Below, one piece after another: positions 52,426 through 64,000 of a DNA stretch of 64,000 nt (its first letter is position 1; each line of letters starts with the position of its first letter). Source of the DNA: Ptychodera flava (taxonomy: Eukaryota; Hemichordata; Enteropneusta; Ptychoderidae); the NCBI RefSeq assembly GCF_041260155.1, contig NC_091930.1:49897500-49961499 (forward strand), in the 5' to 3' direction. The translations under genes were made by a program, and so were the position numbers. The notes under the pieces are model-generated. The model was not told where the DNA came from, made no database searches, and worked only from the letters and a program-made list of their open reading frames with translations.

Positions 52426-52854
52426 CTGTCAAAACAAACAAAAATCCATTATTACATCAGAATGAATAGACACTGTTCACAGACGTTTCATTTTAAAAAT
52501 TAGCCTTTTTTAATACTCTCTGTTTTCAACAGACATGCCATAAACCTTCAAAAGACATGCCACAGTTTGTTTTACTTTGCATATAAAAATGATATCAGTC
52601 TTGCAATGGTTATATACAAGTGGAGCTGACAACAGTTGCCCTAAATGGGCAGTGACACATATGATTTGAATAAAATATCACTTTTAACATGGTCGTCATT
52701 TCCTTCTTTTGGCAGGTTACATCTGAACATATTTTACAGTACATGATCCTCATACAAATTAAAGTGCCTCTTATTCAAAATGTAAGAAGTTTATTGCCAA
52801 TCAAAAAAGTTTTGTTTAACAAAATTACTAAAAAAATGTGAAAATCTAAGAAAG

Positions 52855-53030
52855 TTTGACCAAGTCAGTATGGAGTTAAATTGTTTGGAAATCTTGAAAT
52901 TGGAAGAATAGTGAAGCCAGGAAATTGGGTGATTTGCAAACATTTGCAAAAATTAACACTTCTTCATCAAGCAACCTACGACTGCTTGACAACCTTGAAG
53001 ATGAACCCAAATAATGATATTTTAATCTTG
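52855..53030. repeat. Diverged relative of the 10-kb duplication
   Basis: Shares 'gaagccaggaaat.gggtga', 'tttgcaaacatttgcaaaaa' and 'ttttaatcttggg' with the second half of the tandem copies at 9831-10586. A dispersed non-coding repeat. Confidence 0.65.
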
Positions 53031-53129
53031 GGTTAAATGTCATTAATTAAATAAATGTCTACTAAAAAGTGATTTTGGTGCAAAATACCGTGTTGGGTGC
53101 AGCGCCCCTTAATTAGCAAGTTTTATACC

Positions 53130-56100
53130 ACTGCAAAGTCTCTGTGCAACCAGGTGACACATTCCGACTCAGAATGATCTAACAGCAGATTCCTGCATAA
53201 AATTTTGATTTGAAAACTTGAATCACATTTTAATAGCATAAAAAGAGCAAAACCAAGGAGAAACTTTGACGACAAAGCCTTATAAGGGAAAAGAGATGTA
53301 CCACATGACTCTGTGCAACCAGGTGACACATTGTGACTCAGCATACTCCTAAAGCAGACAATTGCATAAAATTTTGATTTTGAATCACTTTGTAATAGTA
53401 TAAAAAGAGCAAAACAAATGAGAAAACATAGAAGTCAAAGCCTTAGCACAGTAAGAGAGATGCACCAGAGTCTCTGTGCAACCACGTGACACATTGTGAC
53501 TCAGCATGTTCGAAACGCAGATCCTGCATAAAATTTTGATAAGACAAGTTAAATCAGTTAGTGATACCATACAAAGATGAAAACAATGAGAAAAGATGTC
53601 ACAGCCTTAGAACAGTAAGAGAGATGCACCGGAGTCTCCATGCAACCAGGTTACACATTGTGACTCAGCATGTTCAAAACGTGCAACCAGGTGACACACT
53701 GTGACGCAGCATGCTCGAAATGCAGATCCTGCAAAAAAATTTAATTAGACAAGTTAAATCAGTTGGCGATAGCATAGAAAGATGAAAACCAATGAGAAAA
53801 CTTAGCAGTCACAGCCTTAGCACAGTAAGAGAGATGCACCAGTCTGTCCGTGCAACCAGGTGACACATGGTGACTCAGCATACTCCAAATGCAGATTCTG
53901 CAAAAAAATTTGATTAGACAACCTAAATCAGTTGGCAATAGCATAGAAAGATGAAAACCACTGGGAAAACTTAGAAGTCACAGCCATAGCACACTAAGAG
54001 AGATGCGCCAGAGTGTCCATGCAACCAGGTGACACATTGTGACTCAGCATACTCAAAATGCAGTTCCTGCAAAAAATTTAGATTAGACAACTTAAATCAA
54101 TTAGTGATAGCATAGAAAGATGAAAACCAATGAGAAAACTTAGCAGTCACAGCCTAAGCACAGTAAGAGAGATGCACCAGAGTGTCCGTGCAACCAGGTG
54201 ACACATGGTGACTAGCATACTAAAAATGCAGTTCCTGCAAAAATATAGATTAGACAACTTAAATCAGTTGGCGATAGCATAGAAAGATGAAAACCAATGA
54301 GAAAACTTAGCAGTCACAGCCTTAGCACAGTAAGAGAGATGCACCAGAGTGTCCGTGCAACCAGGTGACACATGGTGACTCAGCATACTAAAAATGCAGT
54401 TCCTGCAAAATATTTAGATTAGACAACTTAAATCAGTTGGCGATAGCATAGAAAGATGAAAACCAATGAGAAAACTTAGAAGTCACAGCCTTAGCACAGT
54501 AAGAGAGATGCACCAGAGTGTCCGTGCAACCAGATGACACATGGTGACTCAGCATACTAAAAATGCAGTTCCTGCAAAATATTTAGATTAGACAACTTAA
54601 ATCAGTTGGCGATAGCATAGAAAGATGAAAACCAATGAGAAAACTTAGAAGTCACAGCCTTAGCACAGTAAGAGAGATGCACCAGAGTGTCCGTGCAACC
54701 AGGTGACACATGGTGACTCAGCATACTCCAAATGCAGATTCTGCAAAAAAATTTGATTAGACAACCTAAATCAGTTGGCAATAGCATAGAAAGATGAAAA
54801 CCAATGGGAAAACTTAGAAGTCACAGCCTTAGCACACTAAGAGAGATGCACCAGAGTGTCCGTGCAACCAGGTGACACATGGTGACTCAGCATACTAAAA
54901 ATGCAGTTCCTGCAAAAAATTTAGATTAGACAACTTAAATCAGTTGGCGATAGCATAGAAAGATGAAAACCAATGAGAAAACTTAGAAGTCACAGCCTTA
55001 GCACAGTAAGAGGATGCACCAGAGTGTTCGTGCAACCAGGTGACACATGGTGACTAGCATACTCCAAATGCAGTTCCTGCAAATAATTTAATTAGACAAC
55101 TTAAATCAATTAGTGATAGCAAAGAAAGATGAAAACCAATGACAAAACTTATAAGTCACAGCCTAAGCACAGTAAGAGAGATGCACCAGAGTGTCCGTGC
55201 AACCAGGTGACACATGGTGACTAGCATACTAAAAATGCAGTTCCTGCAAAAAGTTTAGATTAGACAACTTAAATCAGTTGGCGATAGCATAGAAAGATGA
55301 AAACCACTGCGAAAACTTAGAAGTCACAGCCTTAGCACAGTAAGAGAGATGCACCAGAGTGTCTGTGCAACCTGGTGACACATGGTGACTAGCATACTAA
55401 AAATGCAGTTCCTGCAAAATATTTAGATTAGACAACTTAAATCAGTTGGCGATAGCATAGAAAGATGAAAACCACTGGGAAAACTTAGAAGTCACAGCCA
55501 TAGCACACTAAGAGAGATGCGCCGGAGTGTCCGTGCAACTGGGTGACACATGGTGACTCAGCATATTCAAAATGCAGTTCCTGCAAAAATTTAGATTAGA
55601 CAACTTAAATCAATTAGTGATAGAGTAAAAAGATGAAAACCAATGAGAAAACCTAGCAGTCACAGCCTTAGCACAGTAACAGAGATGCACCAGAGTGTCC
55701 GTGCAACCAGGTGACACATGGTGACTAGCATACTCAAAATGCAGATTCTGCAAAAAAATTTGATTAGACAACCTTAATCAGTTGGCAATAGCATAGAAAG
55801 ATGAAAACAATGGCAAAACTTAGAAGTCACAGCCATAACACACTAAGAGAGATGCACCAGAGTGTCCGTGCAACCGGGTGACACATGGTGACTAGCATAC
55901 TCCAAATGCAGATTCTGCAAAAAAATTTGATTAGACAACTTAAATCAGTTGGCGATAGCATAGAAAGATGAAAACCAATGAGAAAACTTAGCATCCACAG
56001 CCTTAGCACACTAAGAGAGATGCGCCAGAGTGTCCATGCAACCAGGTTACACATTGTGACTCAGCATACTCAAAATGCAGTTCCTGCAAATAATTTAATT

Positions 56101-56385
56101 AGACAACTTAAATCAATTAGTGATAGCATAGAAAGATGAAAACCAATGAGAAAACTTAGAAGTCACAGCCTTAGCACAGTAAGAGAGATGCACCAGAGTG
56201 TCCGTGCAACCAGGTGACACATGGTGACTAGCATACTCCAAATGCAGATTCTGCAAAAATATTTGATTAGACAACTTAAATTAGTTGGCGATAGCATAGA
56301 AAGATGATAAACCACTGGGAAAACTTAGAAGTCACAGCCATAGCACACTAAGAGAGATGCGCCGAGTGTCCATGCAACCAGGTTT
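53130..56385. repeat. 168-bp satellite, about 19 copies
   Basis: The unit carries 'gtgcaaccaggtgacacat', 'ggtgactcagcatactc', 'gacaacttaaatcagttgg' and 'cagccttagcacagtaagag'. Successive copies are spaced 167-169 bp. Copies are most alike between 53.8 and 56.3 kb and decay toward the left edge; one truncated junction is seen near 53640-53700. Several units keep a 61-codon minus-strand frame (MLLPTDLGCLIKFFCRICIW...). Confidence 0.97.
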
Positions 56386-57975
56386 ATAATGCTTTGACTC
56401 GAGCATTTTCGACCGTTGTTACTGAAGCAGTGCCATGAATACAAAAGCAAGCACAGTAGCTTTGTACGGCTTTGGACCATAACGATCAAACACTAAAGTG
56501 CTGAATCTGTTGAGGTCGATCATGATGACTGATGTATGTAGACACAGCACAGTCAGAGGCGAACTGTCATGTAGACCTGGTTTCGTCTGACCTTTGAATT
56601 TTAAAGACCCCTGAATTTTAAAACCGCCTGCATGCTAATACCAGAGATATATGAGACATCGTATCCTTGTGTTACAAGCCTACGATCAAGAATCGAACAG
56701 ACTACTATACTTGTACTCACGTGAAAACGTGCTCTGACAACCAGAGCTAGCACAAGGTATCAAGAATGCAAGGAATTACCCATGCTTGGACTTTCAACTC
56801 TGATCTTTGACATCGAAACATAACCAAATATGGGTGTGTCATAGCCAACAACCACATGACATATTTACAACCAGATGACAGGACTCCCAAACGCGCGTAC
56901 TCCCTCTATCCTTTGTTCTGTTGTTCTTCGCTCGGCCAAAGGTCAAACCCTGACTTCCGGTTTACACTGCTGACCCGAGGTTGTCGCTTCGCTTCGCTTC
57001 TTCTTTTACTTCTTCGTAATTGTGTTAGTTTGACAATATTCGAACCAACGTTTTTGTGAATGACCATGCAAGCTATATTTCGGAGATAAAAAGGATGTTT
57101 ACATGACTAACATCAGTTTTATCGGGATAAACGTCAACAGGACAGATGTGTGGTCAAACAAGTTCGAAGCGAGAACCATGATGATGTTCAACCGTACTGC
57201 GGCGCGTGGGACTCAACTTTGTTCCGATTGCCGATTGAAAGAGGCAATACTGTTGCTGATGTAAGTGAATGTTTCGTAGCTCAAACGGTTGAAATTTCAA
57301 CTTCTAATGCCCCGTCTGACGACATTGTTTTTCCTTGGTTGAGTGCAGTCTACGTCAGTATCAGTTGATATCGCTGAGGCGACAGTGTACATTTTGTTCT
57401 AGGTTTTACGTAAAGTGTGACAATCCTGCCCGCAAAGCTGTCAGTGCATTCAGCTAGGGAAACGACGCAAGGACCCAACATCAAAAGTTTTTGTGAGGGA
57501 TGTCAACACAAAACTTGCCACGGTATACCACGGTCCTTTGGTGGAGGGACTGTGGTAAGACGAAATAGTTCATAGATATTTTGATTTCTTGACATCATGA
57601 ACTGTCATCGTAAGATTTGTTATCGTGAAATTTTTATTGCTGTAAAATCGAACAAAATATCTATGAGTAATCAATTAATCGGAAAATCTGAAACCTTGAA
57701 CAGTGTTTGCCGTGGTTCCATAACCCTGCAACTCCCTTTGTATAGGGGCGATCACTCCAAGAAACAAACCGTCAAATGATAAGGCTACGGAACTACAGTG
57801 AGAACAGTTTGTGGTTATCAGAATTTTTACATATAATCATAGAAAGTGGAGTGAAATGAACACGTGCATGGAGAAAGAAGAAAGGTAATTTTCAAAAATT
57901 AAAAGATGTTATAAACTACTCACTGTGAACACAGAATTTGTATGAGGTTTTTTTCATATTGTTTGATTTCACCAG
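56386..57975. other. Unassigned; possible first exon near 57104-57258
   Basis: A CpG-richer patch (56880-57250) holds ATG at 57104 with the frame MTNISFIGINVNRTDVW continuing to QLCSDCRLKEAILLL before a CTGAT|GTAAGT donor. A second frame is open to the same donor. Neither joins the exon at 57976 in phase, so the link is unproven. The hairpin at 57528-57555 lies here. Confidence 0.35.
57528..57555. repeat. Hairpin of the GTGGAGGGACCGTG family
   Basis: CCACGGTCCTTTGGTGGAGG is followed by GACTGTGG. The stem has a G-T pair, and a second CCACGGTATACC just upstream could pair alternatively. Confidence 0.65.
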
Positions 57976-58164
57976 CTATGTTGCATGCTGGTATAGATGA
58001 ACATCAGACAAACATATTTCTGACCACTGTGGTGTTGAATGTAAAAGGAGTCCACCTCAAGTCTCTCAAGAAGAAGGGAAGGGAAGTACATGTAGGAAGA
58101 AGCATTGAAAAGACGGCAAAATATGGTGTGAAGCAAGCTTTGAAGGAAAAGAAGCTGCTGCTAG
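57976..58164 (+). CDS. Exon of an unrecognised gene
   Basis: Acceptor attgtttgatttcaccag and donor CTAG|GTATGG bound 189 nt encoding MLHAGIDEHQTNIFLTTVVL, then a basic NVKGVHLKSLKKKGREV stretch and an AKYGVKQALKEKKLLL helix. Phase 1 at both ends. Highly basic, possibly nucleic-acid-binding; no family recognised. Confidence 0.6.
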
Positions 58165-58558
58165 GTATGGTTTTAATGTAACACCGCATTTTTACATGTA
58201 TGAAATGCAAGCTGTAATATATCTCTGCCTAACAGTAAGAGAGGTGAAATTGTATCTATATGGATAGGTTTTTACAACCTCTGCATATTTTTAAATAAAT
58301 AAACAAACTTGGTGTTTAAGAGAATGAAATAACTTTACTGCAATGATCATAAAATCCTTGAGATAATTTCTCGTCTAAATTCTAGATATGATTTACTTCA
58401 TCAAGATCAAAACATAATGGTCTGAATGTGCATATGAAAACAGCTGATTTTGACTCATCTTGATTATTTTGTCTTGTGAACAGAATTGCAGCACATGAAT
58501 TACATTCATTTATTTTTGCCATTTACATGTGGTGAATCTATATTACTTTCTTTCCTAG

Positions 58559-58644
58559 TAAAGAAAATTCAAATGGGATACTTGCAACAGTTGATGGGGC
58601 ATGGCAGAAGCAAAGCAGAGGAAAGTGTTATAATAGTCTATCAG
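58559..58644 (+). CDS. Next exon of the same unrecognised gene
   Basis: Acceptor ttactttctttcctag and donor ATCAG|GTTAGT bound 86 nt encoding KKIQMGYLQQLMGHGRSK, then AEESVIIVYQ. The split Val codon (G|TA) joins it to 57976-58164 in frame. A family-B MITE inserted 16 bp after the donor. Later exons were not found. Confidence 0.6.
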
Positions 58645-58659
58645 GTTAGTAATGATGAC

Positions 58660-58996
58660 TTAAAAGGACAAAGTCGGCCATTTTTCATGAATTTTGTTTG
58701 ATGCAAGATATAACTTATATTGTTTGACTTGTTGAAAGATACTGAATGAATGGGTGACCATGCATATATTTGACCCCAGTTTTAGGCAAATTAAATGAAA
58801 CCATGGCCAAAATTGAATTAATGGTCATGGCCATTAATTCATTTTCATGAATGTGATGGTTTTATTTATCGTATCTAAACTGGGGTCAAATATATGAATG
58901 TTCACCCATTCATTCAGTATCTTTCAACATGTCAAACAATATCAGTATCTCATATCAAACAAAATTCATGAATAAGGGCTGACTTTGCCCCTTTAA
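58660..58996. mobile_element. MITE family B, copy 2
   Basis: TTAAAAGGACAAAGTCGGCC at the left and the complement-type GGCTGACTTTGCCCCTTTAA at the right. A near-complete palindrome of 337 bp, with the centre near 'atggtcatggccat'. Homologous to 26749-27069 throughout. Confidence 0.85.
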
Positions 58997-59249
58997 ATAT
59001 TATGTCCTGCAAATGCGTGTTTCAGAATAATGAATTGTTGTCCACTGTAACATACATGTACATGTTTATGAAACAATGAAAGTTATGTTCAGAAACCGGT
59101 AGTCATTAGCTACCTTCATCTTTAAGTGTAAAATTGACTGCTGAAGACCCAGTAACTTTAACGTTTGGCATTGCTTTCACTGGATTTTGTCTATTCTGTG
59201 ATTGCTTATATCAAAGCAGCACATATATTGATGTTTAAAATTAAAGTAA

Positions 59250-59517
59250 GGCCAAAGTGATTAAATTCTTTGTTTTGCATCCACTCAAAATGGGAAAAGG
59301 TACGCGTCTAAGCAGCTGAAAAACACATACACATGAAAATTAACACAATGTAATTTGATTGCAGCAAATAAAAAATTGTAACAAAATTTTAGTTCAAAAA
59401 AACTAAGCGGTCATGCCCTAAAATTTCCTATTCAAATACACTGTGTGTGTTTTTCCTGAAAACCTTAAAAACCTAAGTGGGTGGGGACGCAAAACAAAGA
59501 ATTTAATTACTTTGGCC
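59250..59517. mobile_element. MITE with GGCCAAAGT ends and TAA duplication
   Basis: GGCCAAAGTGATTAAATTCT continues TTGTTTTGC at the left and is matched by its complement at the right, flanked by TAA on both sides. A 3-bp TWA duplication and GG-starting ends are typical of PIF/Harbinger elements. 268 bp, non-coding. Confidence 0.85.
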
Positions 59518-59520
59518 TAA

Positions 59521-62239
59521 CTGACTGGATGAGAATCTAAGTCTCAACAATAACAATGCATCGCTTATAGACAGAGTTTGTGTTGACAATGCAATGATTG
59601 GTATTTCAACATGTTTTAGTGATATGATGATATCAAATAACTGCAGAGATGTATGTCATTAACAAATCACTGAATGCAGTTGACTTACAGTAGAAATCTA
59701 CTGAATAAATGTGAATTTATAGTTACTGTGTCAAACGTTTTTCATAGTATAAGTGCAAGCAATATCATCTGATACATCTTTTTATCTGTATAAGTGATAA
59801 ATCTATATGTATGTGAACTTGAAGGAGAAAAACATTTAAATTTATTAAAAAGCTAATTCTATCATAGTGCTATTTTTGTCATGGGACATGCAACCTGATA
59901 GGCTACAGTAAGATATTTCAGTCACGTGACCTGTGAGTGTAGCCACCGTTTGCGTAGGCTACCATAAAGTATTCTATCTGGATGATTTCTCTAGCTTTTC
60001 TTGCTTTACAGACATGAAATTTCACAGGAATTTAGTCTGATATAGGTTCACAAGGACAAAGTTTCATTTCAAAACACCATATAATAAAGTAGTAACGTTT
60101 AATTAATCTTGTAACATGTAGCCACTGTGTACTCACTTTCCACAGCGAGACCATTTGGTAAACACGATGGAAAGCAAGGCAGTAGCTTTGACATGTCAGA
60201 AAAATGCGTCGATATGCAAGTAGCAGTGCACCCATGAAAGTCCTACGTAAACAATTTTTCTTTCCGAGAAGTTCCTGGTCCAAATGGTGCTCAAAACAAT
60301 GCAATCAGCATGTTTTTTTAGTGGTAAGCAGGTTCCAGAGTCAAGTATTTAATAAATTTCTCAAATTGATCAAATCTTTTTGACATTTTTACTTTCAATA
60401 TATATAATATTATATATTTCAATTTTCTGTTAAAATTTTAAAGATTTATTACCTCCCTAGGGGCATATCCATGACTTTACATACTGTGTACTGAACATGC
60501 GGGTGTTTCAGTGAGTTGTTATGTTTGTTGCTTTGGAAATTCCCAGCATGCATTGCAAAAAAAAACGCTCCTATTTTTTCAAATTTTGCTTGTTTCTGAC
60601 TGGTTTTAATGACTTTATCATGCATGTTTGATCCAATAAATCTTCCTTTTGTTATTTCCTTGAGTTTGTTCCTTTAATTTTGAAAAATTGGCAGTCAATC
60701 CTTTCATAATTTCACGATAATGGTCCTCATTAGAAAAAAAGACAAAGATAGTCTTTATTGTAATATTTTGAAAATCATTTATAAAGTGATCATAATGACA
60801 ACATATTAATTTCAGTTGCATTGATAACTTACCTCCTCATTATGCTAACAAATGCACTGTGCCAAAAACGTTTTCATGCTTTACTCTATTAAATATTGTG
60901 AAATACAGGTTAAAAAGTTTATGCCAGACTTGAGAGTAAGATCAGAGACGCAGGAAGCAACATAGGTGAATGGAAAAAGCAGACAGGCTTGCCAACTTAG
61001 ATAAGTTGAGGTATAGATAGTGTAAAGAGATTGAGCGTCAAGAATATTTTAGTTTTATGTGATAGAGTAAGTGGGTAGGATAGTTAACTGAAATAAGACA
61101 AGATATATTTTAATATAAGGAAGAACAATTAAGTGTCAGGACTATTTTGAATCATAAGATAGAGTAAGTGTTTATTTTGAATCATTAGATGGAGTAAGTG
61201 TTTCTTTAGTATATCTAGGTAAATAAGAGTTAGCTTCTCTCGAGTTTCACTTCCATGTTGGGAACCAACCATCAGTGTGTGATACTACTGTATACCACAT
61301 ACATACCATAAGCATATCAGAGTAATAACTAAATTCAGTCTTTTCTTTCAGGTCGTTCAATTCTTCTTTTTGATTTTTCTCTCAAAAGAACTGACCCCTA
61401 TATTGATGAGTGATTATTGAAAATTGTGAGTTACAGACAAGTAAACTGTTGATAGAATAACAAATAAGTAGTAATAATAAATAATTTCAATAGTATTAGA
61501 AGCATATGTGGAGAAATATAGAATTTTATAATAGAAACAGGAAGATAGTACTTTATAGACTTCAAAAAGTAGTAGCATGTGAAGGAGAATAAAAATTATT
61601 TGCAGATTTAATTATAATAGCGCCAAAGGATATCAGTAGTTTAGACACTTTTCACCATAGCAATTAGTAGAAATATTGTTGACTCCTCTCAATGTATTAT
61701 AGCTAGAAATATATTGCAGTTTATAAGATTTTTACACTAATGTTACATATTAGTAGAAATACAAAAGTACTTGTGGAAACAGTAATAGCAATAAACAATT
61801 AAATATAGTTGACAGACATTACTGTAGCAGTAGTTTACCATAGATAGGAGATAATACAGAATTATAGAGGTAATTTGTTGAGTTATGTGACAGTTGCATA
61901 GGTGCAAATTTACAGCAGTTCATTAGTAGAAGCATAAGTCAGAAATAATTAATTTGTGAAATTGCATCTAGATATATACAGTAACTTTGTCCACTACTTT
62001 ACACACAAATGTATACATTTCTCCTCATATACACTGTACTATACACACAAATGTATACATTTCTCCTCATATACACTGTACACCAAAATTGATTCTGCAA
62101 TGATCACAAATAATTGATATCTACAATATGTACAGAGAGTTGAAAATTTCCAGCTTTTAATAAGACTTGCAACTCCCAGCCATCATCTGTCAACACCAAA
62201 ATAAAACAATGTTTATTAGAGAGTAAAACAGCTTAATCA
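59521..62239. other. AT-rich stretch without recognised genes
   Basis: No supported exon. 61000-61950 is unusually rich in 'atagtag', 'tagaaat' and 'agtaata' words, purine-biased on the plus strand. A 42-bp unit (atacacacaaatgtatacat, ttctcctcatatacactgtac) is repeated twice near 62001-62084. A minus-strand frame at 60032-60304 (90 codons) has no support. Confidence 0.5.
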
Positions 62240-64000
62240 AAAAGGTGGTGAGGGAAGGACAGAATTTTATTTAGCTGAAGAATTCAAGGTTCCACTGTAC
62301 ACATCAAACAAAGATAGGGCATGTGAGAAAGCTTTGCCGCGTAAAAGGCTTTTGATGGAACAGCTGCTACATGAAGACAGGAAGACCAACAAGCACTTAA
62401 AGAGACAAATAGATGAAGTTCAGAATGCAAATGAAAAACTCCTTGATCCTTAATGGGACTGTGTAGAGGATGTAGGTTTTATTCATGTGTCAATGATGTG
62501 CAACGGTCCATTCATCAGGTCCAGGAAGTGGCTGAACATAGTAAAAACAGAAAAACTATGAAACAGCTTGAAACTTTACAGAGAGAATATCATCAGAAAA
62601 GTGAAAAACTGGATAATAAAGTAAAAGCAAAGGTAAACAAGCAGCAGACAAAAATTGTCAACAAAAAGGTAAAAAGGAGAGATGGAGCAATACACAGACA
62701 AAATGAAGCAATTGAAGCTCAACATTGACAAGGAAAAGTGATGGAAAATAAAAGACTGCAAAGTAGAATGCAGAAAACCCTTGAAGAGCAGACGGGTGAT
62801 TTGACAGAAAAGAATGAACAGCTTGGTCGAATCCAGGCACAACATGCAGAACTCAGTCTCAGAGGAGACAGATGAAAGCCAATGAAGAGTGTTAATTTCC
62901 TGAGGAGTAAAGTTGAAACAGCTAGAAAACAGGTGTCAGCAGCAGATCTAAGTTGCCAAAGTGAAGTAGAAGAACTGAAAGTCAATTAAAACTCTGCCGA
63001 GAGAGGGAGAACGGTGACTTGGAAAAAATAGTTGTGCTTCTCGAGGATGAAGAAATTTTGACATTTCAGAATGGTAAGTATACAGATGAAGTCAGAGAAA
63101 CTGTGATGGAGCTACGCGCACTAAATGTCAGCATGAATATAATGAACGATGTGATAAAAAATCTTGCAGGAAAGGAAATAGGAAGATTGCCAAGCAATGC
63201 ATTAAAATCGCGACTGTTAGTAGACGCTGGCTTCCTTGCTCATAGCCAGTTCTATCAGTACACAAGTCACACAAAAAGAATTCAAAATTACTCAGCTTAC
63301 AGCCAGCATCAAAAACAATGTCTGACCAAGGTGCAACAAACCCATGTTTCAATAATTAGTTATAGAACTTCTCTGCCTCCAATGTTTACCACTTGTGATT
63401 GATAATTGGAATGGGACAACATCAAGACAGCTATATCGTCAATGGATAAATTTCTCCTGTAAAATGCATCTCCTTGTCAACTTTGCTACAGAATGTGATA
63501 AGACCTTGAAGGCTTTTGAGAGCAGTTTCTCTGAGTGAACATACACAAAAGACCAAAACTTTACCTACAAGTGAGTCCAGAGCCGCAAGGTTTGTTAGAA
63601 CAGCAGTGAAAGCAGTGCATCATTATGGTAATGAAAAGCTAGGCAGGAGTAGCATCCCATTTCTAGACATTTTGAACAGTACAGGTGAGAGATTGAGGTT
63701 GGTAAGTTAAGTTATGGGATAATAGATTTAACATTCGTTATTTTGACAGCACCGCTCTACCACAGAAAACACCTTGATTTTCTAGCTAGTCGGCCAAATC
63801 CCAACCCGCTCCCTACTGCGGAAGAAGATCTATCACAGAAGGTTCATATTGCAGGGATATGTGCTCTTGGTGTCATCGACAAGATAATCACCGGCATCTA
63901 TGGAGTATCTTGGAGAATAACACTGAAGTTCAGCACCCTCATTGTCAACAACCAACTGCTTCAGCTGCAACTTTGGTTGGAGCGATACTGTAAAGACGCC
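62240..64000 (+). pseudogene. Decayed copy of a multicopy invertebrate protein family, right end cut by window
   Basis: In order on the plus strand: a Lys/Glu-rich coiled-coil part (62264-62453 ending in TAA, 62500-62990 with several stops), LLEDEEILTFQNGKYTDEV with VRETVMELRALNV (63030-63130), IGRLPSNALKSRLLVDAGFLA, then in other frames LVIDNWNGTTSRQ, CKMHLLVNFATECDKTL, ESRAARFVRTAVKAVHHYG, DNRFNIRYFDSTAL and ICALGVIDKIITG to the right edge. Frame changes occur at least five times and many stops intervene, so it cannot be translated. From memory, proteins with this order of blocks are abundant and uncharacterised in cnidarian, lancelet and hemichordate genomes, and may be transposon-derived. 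No terminal repeats were found on the left. Confidence 0.7.

Overview
The window reads as AT-rich animal nuclear DNA. Genes are split into short exons with GT-AG introns and lie in a sea of small transposons, foldbacks, microsatellites and tandem repeats. Gene families (a FAM111-type protease, a BEN-domain protein, a RHIM-like motif, and a decayed multicopy 'NRFNI / ALGVIDKIITG' protein) point to a metazoan, probably a marine invertebrate such as a hemichordate, lancelet or cnidarian relative. I cannot place the species. There are no prokaryotic operons, CRISPR arrays or recognisable RNA genes.

Layout. About 2-11.5 kb, minus strand: exons of a Ser/Thr-rich signalling-type gene, one of which carries a RHIM-like VQIG core. 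About 12.2-29.2 kb, minus strand: a six-exon gene for a BEN-domain protein of about 781 residues, the best-supported gene here. Its introns carry a 44-bp minisatellite, an (AT)n tract, a transposon with long imperfect ends and several MITEs. 29.3-38 kb: no gene recognised, but a 1.1-kb satellite built from two unit types, a (CT)n tract and hairpins. 38.3-47.3 kb, minus strand: a FAM111-like trypsin-fold protease with recognisable His, Asp and Ser, interrupted by single-base indels; a 1.48-kb foldback with 0.5-kb arms sits in its first intron. 44.4-45.8 kb: a CpG-rich island with two unrecognised convergent ORFs. 51.6-52.4 kb, minus strand: the last two exons of an unrecognised gene. 53.1-56.4 kb: a 168-bp satellite. 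58.0-58.6 kb, plus strand: two well-spliced exons of an unrecognised gene. 62.2-64.0 kb, plus strand: a decayed copy of a widespread multicopy protein family, running off the right edge.

The three recognisable genes lie on the same strand. They combine a RHIM-like amyloid/necroptosis-type motif, a BEN-type nuclear DNA-binding protein and a FAM111-type nuclear protease. In vertebrates RHIM proteins and FAM111A act in antiviral defence, so an immune-type neighbourhood is possible, but that is inference from domains only. Both the BEN and FAM111-like genes contain 1-2 base frame breaks inside otherwise well-preserved exons. In each gene the summed exon length is still a multiple of three. I cannot tell base-calling errors from real decay using sequence alone.
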